This document shows positions 57,475-64,000 of a DNA stretch of 64,000 nucleotides, one piece after another. The translations under genes were made by a program, and so were the position numbers. Position 1 is the stretch's first letter, and the number at the start of each line of letters is the position of its first letter. The notes below the pieces were generated by a model that worked only from the letters and a program-made list of their open reading frames with translations, did no database searches and was not told the DNA's origin. The stretch is from Atkinsonella hypoxylon (Eukaryota > Ascomycota > Sordariomycetes > Hypocreales > Clavicipitaceae): the NCBI GenBank assembly GCA_000729835.1, contig JFHB01000006.1, forward strand, positions 186,001-250,000, written 5' to 3'.

Positions 57475-59035
57475 ATTGATGGAAAATAGCGCTAAAGCAA
57501 ATGCTCGAGAAGACGACAAGGTGTATTCACCGTCTTACCAGGCGATGCGAGGCCTCGGCAGGAGGCAGAAATCGGGCTGAGACGGGTTGAGGCGGGCAGA
57601 TGATATGCAAAGGCTTGAGAGGCCCGAAGATGGGAGGTTGCGGCAGCGCGCGAATTGTTGGAGAGTGCCGTCAACTCAAAATGTAACGGAGAAATGCTTG
57701 GGGTTTGTGGTTGGACCTGAATTTTGTGTTGAGCTCCTCCGTCGCTCGCAGGCTTTGTGGCTAAGCCGTTTTCGGAGGCGGCCCACCATGACCAGCAGCC
57801 TGGCTGGTTGGGAATTTGGGAGTTGAGGGTAGGGGGAATTGGCGTGCCTCGAGCAGGCAGTGGCACTACAGACAGACAGCACTTGAGGTTTTATTATTAG
57901 GTAAGGTACCGTGGCTGTCTTGAAAACATTTGAAGTTTTGTTCGGCTTTGCTGGCATGATAGTTAACCGGTCTACTCATTCAGACGTGCAGAGGCCATGC
58001 ACTCGCTATATGATGCTCGTGAACTTCCAGGTACCAGATAATTAGAGAGCAGGACTGAGTGCACAACCGCGGCGAAAGACAAAGCCAAGCACCGCCTACT
58101 CTCAATCAGGTCGTAAAGCAAAATGATGCAACTTCTTGCCCACCGGGCCATAAGGTGGGATGCTCACTTTTTGTCTGGTGGGACGGACTGATGGTACTGC
58201 TCACCAGCACAGAAGTCCTGGCCAAAATCGCTCCGAGTGCCCTCAATCAAGACCGTTTCCCCTTTACGTTATAGTTGTAGTAAGGAGTCATGGGATCTGA
58301 CCGTCCTTGCACTTGCCCTTATAATTATGTATAGCCCATTGTCAATGAATATGAAGCATGTTGCGCGAGTGTTGCCCAGTACAAGCGTCTTCTGGTGGTT
58401 AATAGCTCAACAGCCGCGAGGGCTAGGAGGTCGAAGGACTTCTGTTGATGAAAGATATTTGTACTTTTTTGTCCTGAGCTATGATCGATTTTCTCAACAA
58501 AATATCTGAGAGTAGAATAAGTTTGAGGTTGCAATAGAAGGTAATTAATCGCCAGCTGCACCGTGCGGACCCGTAGGAAGGCCGTTCTGGAGAGATCCAG
58601 CCCCACTTTCAATTTTGGCAGTCCACTCGAGCGAGCACGTTGTGCCATAATCGTGTTAGCAGTTTCGTTGTATGCGCCTCCTGGCTAACATGTTGCCCAT
58701 CCACCAACTCCGCCCTTCAGACATACGAGCTTTCTGTTTAGCCGAGAAGGTCAATTCAATTCGATTTTGCGCTGCTTGCTCGCGAGAATTCTTGCAAGTT
58801 TGTGCCGAGAAGCAAGGCCTCACTCAGATCCTGCCGACTGCAAGCCCGATCCAGTCGGCCACTGCGCTCCGAAGTTGTGTCCAAGACGCTGCGCCTTACT
58901 GGAATTACTCCAAATCAGATGATTCTGTGATTCTTATCGACGTCTTCCAGTCATCCGGTCCACCCGTGATTGCAGTTTCAAAGTAAAATTACTCTTCTTC
59001 TTTCGAATGGCCCCTGGTCCCGCTGGTGCTCTCCG
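57475..59035. promoter_or_regulatory. divergent intergenic region, LAT1 and SEC7
   Basis: About 1.56 kb between two divergent genes, so both promoters lie here. Short open frames on either strand show no domains. A 10-codon upstream frame at 59007..59039 touches the SEC7 start. Confidence 0.45.
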
Positions 59036-59039
59036 ATGA
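59007..59039 (+). other. 10-codon upstream frame overlapping the SEC7 start
   Basis: ATG at 59007 opens MAPGPAGALR and stops at TGA 59037..59039, overlapping the SEC7 start codon as ATGA. It could be a regulatory upstream frame. It could also be the original N-terminus shifted out of frame, since its sequence reads like the start of a coding region. Confidence 0.5.
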
Positions 59040-62000
59040 GCTCTCTCAAGTTCTTGGTATCCTCCCTGGATGCCATCGCAACCTCTAAAGATGCGCAACG
59101 CAACAAGCAGCTAGCCGAATCTACGAAAAAGGCCCAAGATGCTGTGAAAGAACAAGACCATCTACCAGATCCCGAGATTATTTTTGCTCCTCTGCAACTT
59201 GCCACAAAATCCAACAATCCGCAGCTCACAACGACAGCACTCGACTGCATCGGCAAGCTCATATCCTATTCCTACTTTTCTCTACCGAACAAAGATGGCA
59301 TAGAGATCGAATCAAAAGAGGATAGCGAAAAGATTCCACCCCTCATCGAACGAGCTATAGATACCATTTGTGATTGCTTTCAGGGAGAAACCACAGCGGT
59401 CGAGATCCAACTACAAATTGTCAAGTCGCTGCTGGCAGCCGTTCTAAACGATAAGATTGTTGTCCATGGTGCGGGTCTTCTCAAGGCTGTGCGCCAGGTG
59501 TATAATGTATTTCTCCTGTCTAGAAGTACCGCCAATCAGCAGGTCGCGCAAGGTACCTTGACCCAAATGGTTGGAACAGTTTTCGAGCGCGTGAAGACCA
59601 GGCTACACATGAAGGAGTCCCGTTTACAACTTAGTAATCTCAAACATGGCTCGAGCAATATTACATTCGACCCCAATGATCCCGCCAACGATGCTGATGC
59701 TGGCCCTGGAGGCGATGAATCATCATTGCCACATTCAGAGACCAACACCCCTGAACAAACCAACGGGGGTGCTAAGCTGACATTGAAGGACCTCGAGCAC
59801 CGCAAGAGCTTCGATGATTCCACACTTGGTGATGGGCCAACAATGGTCACCAGGTTGAAATCCGTCAACAAGGATGATTCAGTGACGAGTCAGTCGGGTC
59901 CCGAAGCATCGAGTGAGGAAGACATGGATGCTCTCGATGCCGAGGATGAAGTGTATATACGAGACGCTTACCTTGTGTTTCGATCATTCTGCAATTTATC
60001 CACGAAAATCCTGCCGCCAGATCAGTTGTATGATTTGCGTGGTCAACCAATGCGATCAAAGTTGATATCACTCCATCTCATTCATACACTACTGAATAAC
60101 AACATCTCCGTCTTCACTTCGCCGCTCTGCACTATCAAGAACTCAAAGAACAATGAACCAACGTCTTTCCTGCAGGCCATCAAGTTCTATCTTTGTCTCA
60201 GCATCACTCGAAATGGAGCGAGCTCAGTAGACCGCATCTTTGAAGTTTGCTCTGAGATCTTCTGGCTCATGCTAAAATACATGCGGCCATCGTTCAAGGT
60301 AGTCATCCCGATCAAAACTGTTGCTTGATTGAAGCCTGCCCCTAACCCTCTTGTAGAAAGAAATCGAAGTCTTTTTGAACGAAATTTATCTAGCTCTCTT
60401 GTCTCGGCGGAACGCACCAACATCACAGAAGCTTTATTTCGTGACAATTTTGAACAGACTCTGTGCTGACCCGAGAGCTTTGGTCGAAATATATTTGAAT
60501 TATGACTGTGATCAAACAGTGGACAACATCTTTCAAACTATGATCGAGGATCTTTCCAAATTTTCCATAACGCCCCTGACCATCACAACACTCAATGAGC
60601 AAGTATATGAGGAGACGAGAATCAGTAAACCCCCTGCCAGTGAGTGGCAGTTGAAGGGCGTTCTACCGCCGCCGTTGACGGTTGTTCATATAAACCCCAC
60701 GCAAGACAATGAACTCGATTACCCCAAAGAATATGCCATAAAGCGCCTTTCTCTTGAGGCTCTAGTCGAAACCTTGCGTTCTCTAGTTGACTGGTCCGCT
60801 TCTGTTCGATCCGATGGCGGAGATATGCTTGGAGGCGAAGGGGATGCCAAAGCATCCTTTGATGACCTGCGGCCCTCTATTGACCCGACTTTAAGTGACA
60901 GCGCCTCTCGAATGGATACACCGTTACCTCCATCTACGCCCGTCATGGACGATGATCCAGATCAACTCGAAAAGGAAAAGGCTCGCAAAATAGCTCTCAC
61001 AAATGCTATCAGGCAATTCAACTTCAAGCCAAAGAAGGGAATCAAGCTATTGTTACGTCACGGGTTCATCAGCAGCGACAAGCCCGCTGATATTGCTGAC
61101 TTTCTTTTGAAGGAAGACCGACTTGACAAGGCCCAAATCGGTGAATTCCTGGGAGATGGTGACCAACAAAACATCGATATCATGCATGCTTTTGTTGATG
61201 CAATGGATTTCACAAAAAAACGCTTTGTTGATGCTCTACGCCAATTCCTACAGTCTTTTCGCCTGCCTGGTGAAGCTCAAAAAATTGACCGTTTCATGCT
61301 CAAGTTTGCAGAACGTTACGTCATGGGCAATCCGAATGCATTTGCCAATGCGGACACGGCATACGTCCTCGCCTACTCAGTTATTATGCTGAACACAGAT
61401 CAGCACAGCAGCAAGATTGCCAAACGTATGAGCAAAGAGGAGTTCATCAAGAACAATCGGGGTATCAATGATAATGCTGACCTCCCGGATGAATACCTGA
61501 TTGGAATTTTTGACGAGATTGCGAGCAATGAAATCGTTCTCACAAGTGAACGGGAAGCCGCGGCTGCGGCTGGCACGCTGACCGTTCAGTCAAGTGGTAT
61601 TGCAGCCGGTATTGGGCAAGCATTCTCAAACGTTGGCCGAGATCTCCAGCGTGAGGCTTATGTACAACAGTCCGAAGAAATCTCTCTGAGGTCAGAGCAG
61701 CTATTTAAAAACCTGTTCAAGAGTCAACGCCGAAATGCTGCCAAGGCTGGTCCCAAATTTATACCTGCTACCTCGTTCAAGCACGTGGGTTCTATGTTTG
61801 ATGTCACCTGGATGTCATTCTTTTCAGCGCTGTCTAGTCAAACTCAAAAATCTCACAATCTCGAAGTCAATAAGTTATGTTTGGAGGGCATGAGACTTGC
61901 AACCAAAATTGCGTGCCTCTTTGAACTTTCCACTCCACGGGAGGCGTTTATTTCCGCTTTAAGAAACACAACTAATCTGAACAACCCCCAATTCATGCAA

Positions 62001-64000
62001 GCCAAGAACATTGAAGCCCTAAAAGTAATTCTGGACTTGGGGCAGACTGAGGGAAATCTGCTGCACGAGTCGTGGAAAGATATCTTGTTGTGCATCAGCC
62101 AGCTTGACCGATTGCAGCTCATCACAGGAGGCGTTGACGAAAGCACTATCCCGGATGTGTCCCAAGCTCGATTCATGCCACCATCGAGGACCGACACAAC
62201 CGACTTTCGATCATTGGCTCAGTCTCGTCAAAAAACACGACAGAGGTCTGGTACTGCTTCAAAGGGGTTCTCAAACGAAATCGCTCTAGAAAGTCGTTCG
62301 GATGACTTCATTCGTAGTGTGGACCGGATCTTTACCAACACTGCCAACCTCTCAGGTGAAGCCATGGTGCATTTCGCAAAGGCTCTTACGGAAGTCAGTT
62401 GGGATGAGATCAAAGTATCTGGATCCAACGAATCGCCTAGAACATATAGTCTCCAGAAGATTGTCGAAATCAGTTACTACAACATGAAACGTGTGCGATT
62501 TGAGTGGAGTAACATTTGGGACGTCCTGGGCGAGCATTTCAATCAGGTTGGGTGTCACAACAACATGAACATCGTCTTCTTCGCACTGGACTCGCTGCGA
62601 CAACTCTCTATGCGTTTCATGGAAATCGAGGAATTGGCAGGTTTTAAATTCCAGAAGGACTTCCTGAAACCCTTTGAGCACGTGCTTGCCAATTCTCAAA
62701 ACGTCACCGTGAAAGACCTTGTTCTACGCTGCCTTATCCAAATGATTCAAGCACGCGGTGATAACATTCGCTCGGGCTGGAGGACAATGTTCGGTGTGTT
62801 CACAGTAGCCGCAAGAGAACCTCACGAGAGCATCGTGAATTTGGCCTACGAGAACGTCAATCTAGTGTACAAGACCAAGTTCGGAGTCGTCATTTCGCAA
62901 GGAGCTTTCACAGACCTAATTGTCTGTCTCACGGAGTTTTCCAAGAACTTAAAGTTCCAGAAGAAGAGCCTTGCGGCCTTGGAGTTGCTAAAGTCTACCA
63001 TTCCCACGATGTTGAAAACCCCCGAATGCCCGTTGTCTCAAAAATATAGTAATGGTCAAACGGGCGGCAACGCTGAAACGCCGAGCAAGTCAAAAGATTC
63101 CGCCAAAAAGGCACAGCCAAATACGTCTGTTGAGGAAGGATTTTGGTTTCCAGTGTTGTTCGCGTTCCATGATGTGCTCATGACAGGCGAGGACCTAGAA
63201 GTCAGATCCAACGCTCTCGAATACTTCTTCGCTGCTCTTATTAAATATGGCGGAGACTTCACTTCTGACTTTTGGGATATCCTTTGGCGGCAGCAGTTGT
63301 ACCCCATATTCATGGTCCTGCGATCGCGACCGGAGATGACCAATGTCCTCAATCACGAGGAACTCTCAGTCTGGCTGTCTACGACCATGATACAGGCGTT
63401 GCGCAACATGATACAACTCTTCACACACTACTTTGAGTCGCTTGAGTACATGCTGGATCGATTCCTCGAGTTGTTGGCACTCTGTATCTGTCAGGAGAAT
63501 GATACGATATCTCGGATTGGAAGCAACTGCTTGCAGCAACTCATTTTGAAGAATGTTACAAAATTTACACCGGAGCATTGGACAAAGATTGTTGGTGCCT
63601 TTTGCGAGCTCTTTGAGCGTACCACTGCGTATCAGCTGTTCACAGCCACAACCCTGGGCTCAGGCACATCTTTAGCTCTCCCTTCCAACGGATTCGAATT
63701 CTCTAGTGCACTCAACCCTACTTCCGAGATCCTTCCCGCAGATGAGAAATCCCTGAAAATTAATGGCACAGATGATATTGCGCCCGGTGCCGAGAATGAA
63801 CCCAGTTCACGCCAGCCATCATCCAAATCTCTGGATGACGACATCGAAGCTTCAAGCGGCATCTCTGGCCAGCCGCTGGAAGAGTTCAAGCCTTCTTCAA
63901 ATCTCCAACAGCAACCTGTGGTTGTCACCGCAGCCAGGCGGCGCTTTTTCAACAGGATCATTTCGCGCTGTGTGCTGCAACTCCTCATGATCGAGACCGT
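59036..64000 (+). CDS. SEC7: Sec7, Golgi Arf guanine-nucleotide exchange factor (3' partial)
   Basis: Exons 59036..60298 and 60357..64000 join across a 58-nt intron; the second exon stays open to the window edge, so about 1635 residues are visible. The N-terminus carries the DCB/HUS-like helical repeats (SLKFLVSSLDAIATSKDAQR; later ISVFTSPL, FLQAIKFYLCLSI). The Sec7 catalytic domain spans about residues 640-810: LDKAQIGEFLGDGDQQN holds the catalytic Glu (about 684), and SFRLPGEAQKIDRFMLKF is the second Arf-contact motif. HDS-type helical domains follow, with YNMKRVRFEWSNIW and FFALDSLRQLSMRFMEIEEL. Large Arf-GEFs load GTP on Arf1 at the trans-Golgi and are the brefeldin A targets. Yeast Sec7 has 2009 residues, so roughly the last 200 to 300 are missing here. 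The ATG at 59036 is the only one in frame near the conserved start. Confidence 0.95.

Noticed and set aside
58672..58986. 104-codon frame upstream of SEC7
   Set aside because: It lies in the SEC7 upstream region, has no conserved motif, and no splice path that improves the SEC7 N-terminus is evident.

Overview
The window is a piece of a filamentous ascomycete chromosome. Genes carry one to four short introns (54-172 nt, with 388 nt in EF-3 and 336 nt in the GYF gene), splice sites are GT/AG, and a CTAAC-like branch point is visible in the glutaminyl-tRNA synthetase intron. Elongation factor 3 and a Lys2 alpha-aminoadipate reductase are present, and a lone 5S rRNA gene sits between protein genes, as is usual in Pezizomycotina. 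The proteins look like Sordariomycetes, most likely Hypocreales; the order is an inference from general similarity, not from a database search.

Layout. 0-9 kb: a GYF-domain protein (+) converging on a TPR protein of the Emw1/TTC27 family (-). 9-13.4 kb: a long gene-free stretch with a structurally intact but divergent 5S rRNA gene and several simple repeats, ending at an amino-acid permease (13.4-15.3 kb, +). 16.8-20.4 kb: EF-3 (-), whose first intron holds a large inverted repeat. 21.5-21.9 kb: a Mutator-type MITE with a perfect 9-bp target duplication. 23-28.7 kb: glutaminyl-tRNA synthetase (-) divergent from a macrodomain protein (+), then a Yvc1-type vacuolar cation channel (-). 30.1-30.7 kb: a small conserved-looking protein (-). 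34.5-37.8 kb: a large AAA ATPase (+). 39-42.6 kb: Lys2 (-), with a second, inverted MITE copy about 275 bp upstream of its start codon. 43.3-56 kb: a gene-poor accessory corridor holding an Asp f 4-like secreted protein (+), two small secreted proteins that look like diverged paralogues (-), a broken Zn2Cys6 regulator gene, another possible broken gene and a small inverted-repeat element. 56-57.5 kb: the E2 subunit of pyruvate dehydrogenase (-), divergent from Sec7 (+), which runs off the right end.

The named genes are core housekeeping: translation (EF-3, GlnRS, 5S rRNA, possibly GYF-dependent mRNA control), lysine synthesis, mitochondrial acetyl-CoA supply, Golgi traffic and vacuolar calcium release. 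I see no biosynthetic cluster, CRISPR array or prokaryote-like operon. The most interesting signals are the two dated-looking MITE insertions, the inverted repeat inside the EF-3 intron, the compensated 5S gene, a TACGGAGTA 9-mer repeated eight times only between genes, the paralogous secreted pair, and an eIF4E-binding-type motif in the GYF protein. Exon joins below were built by hand; in every spliced gene the summed exons are a multiple of three and stay open.
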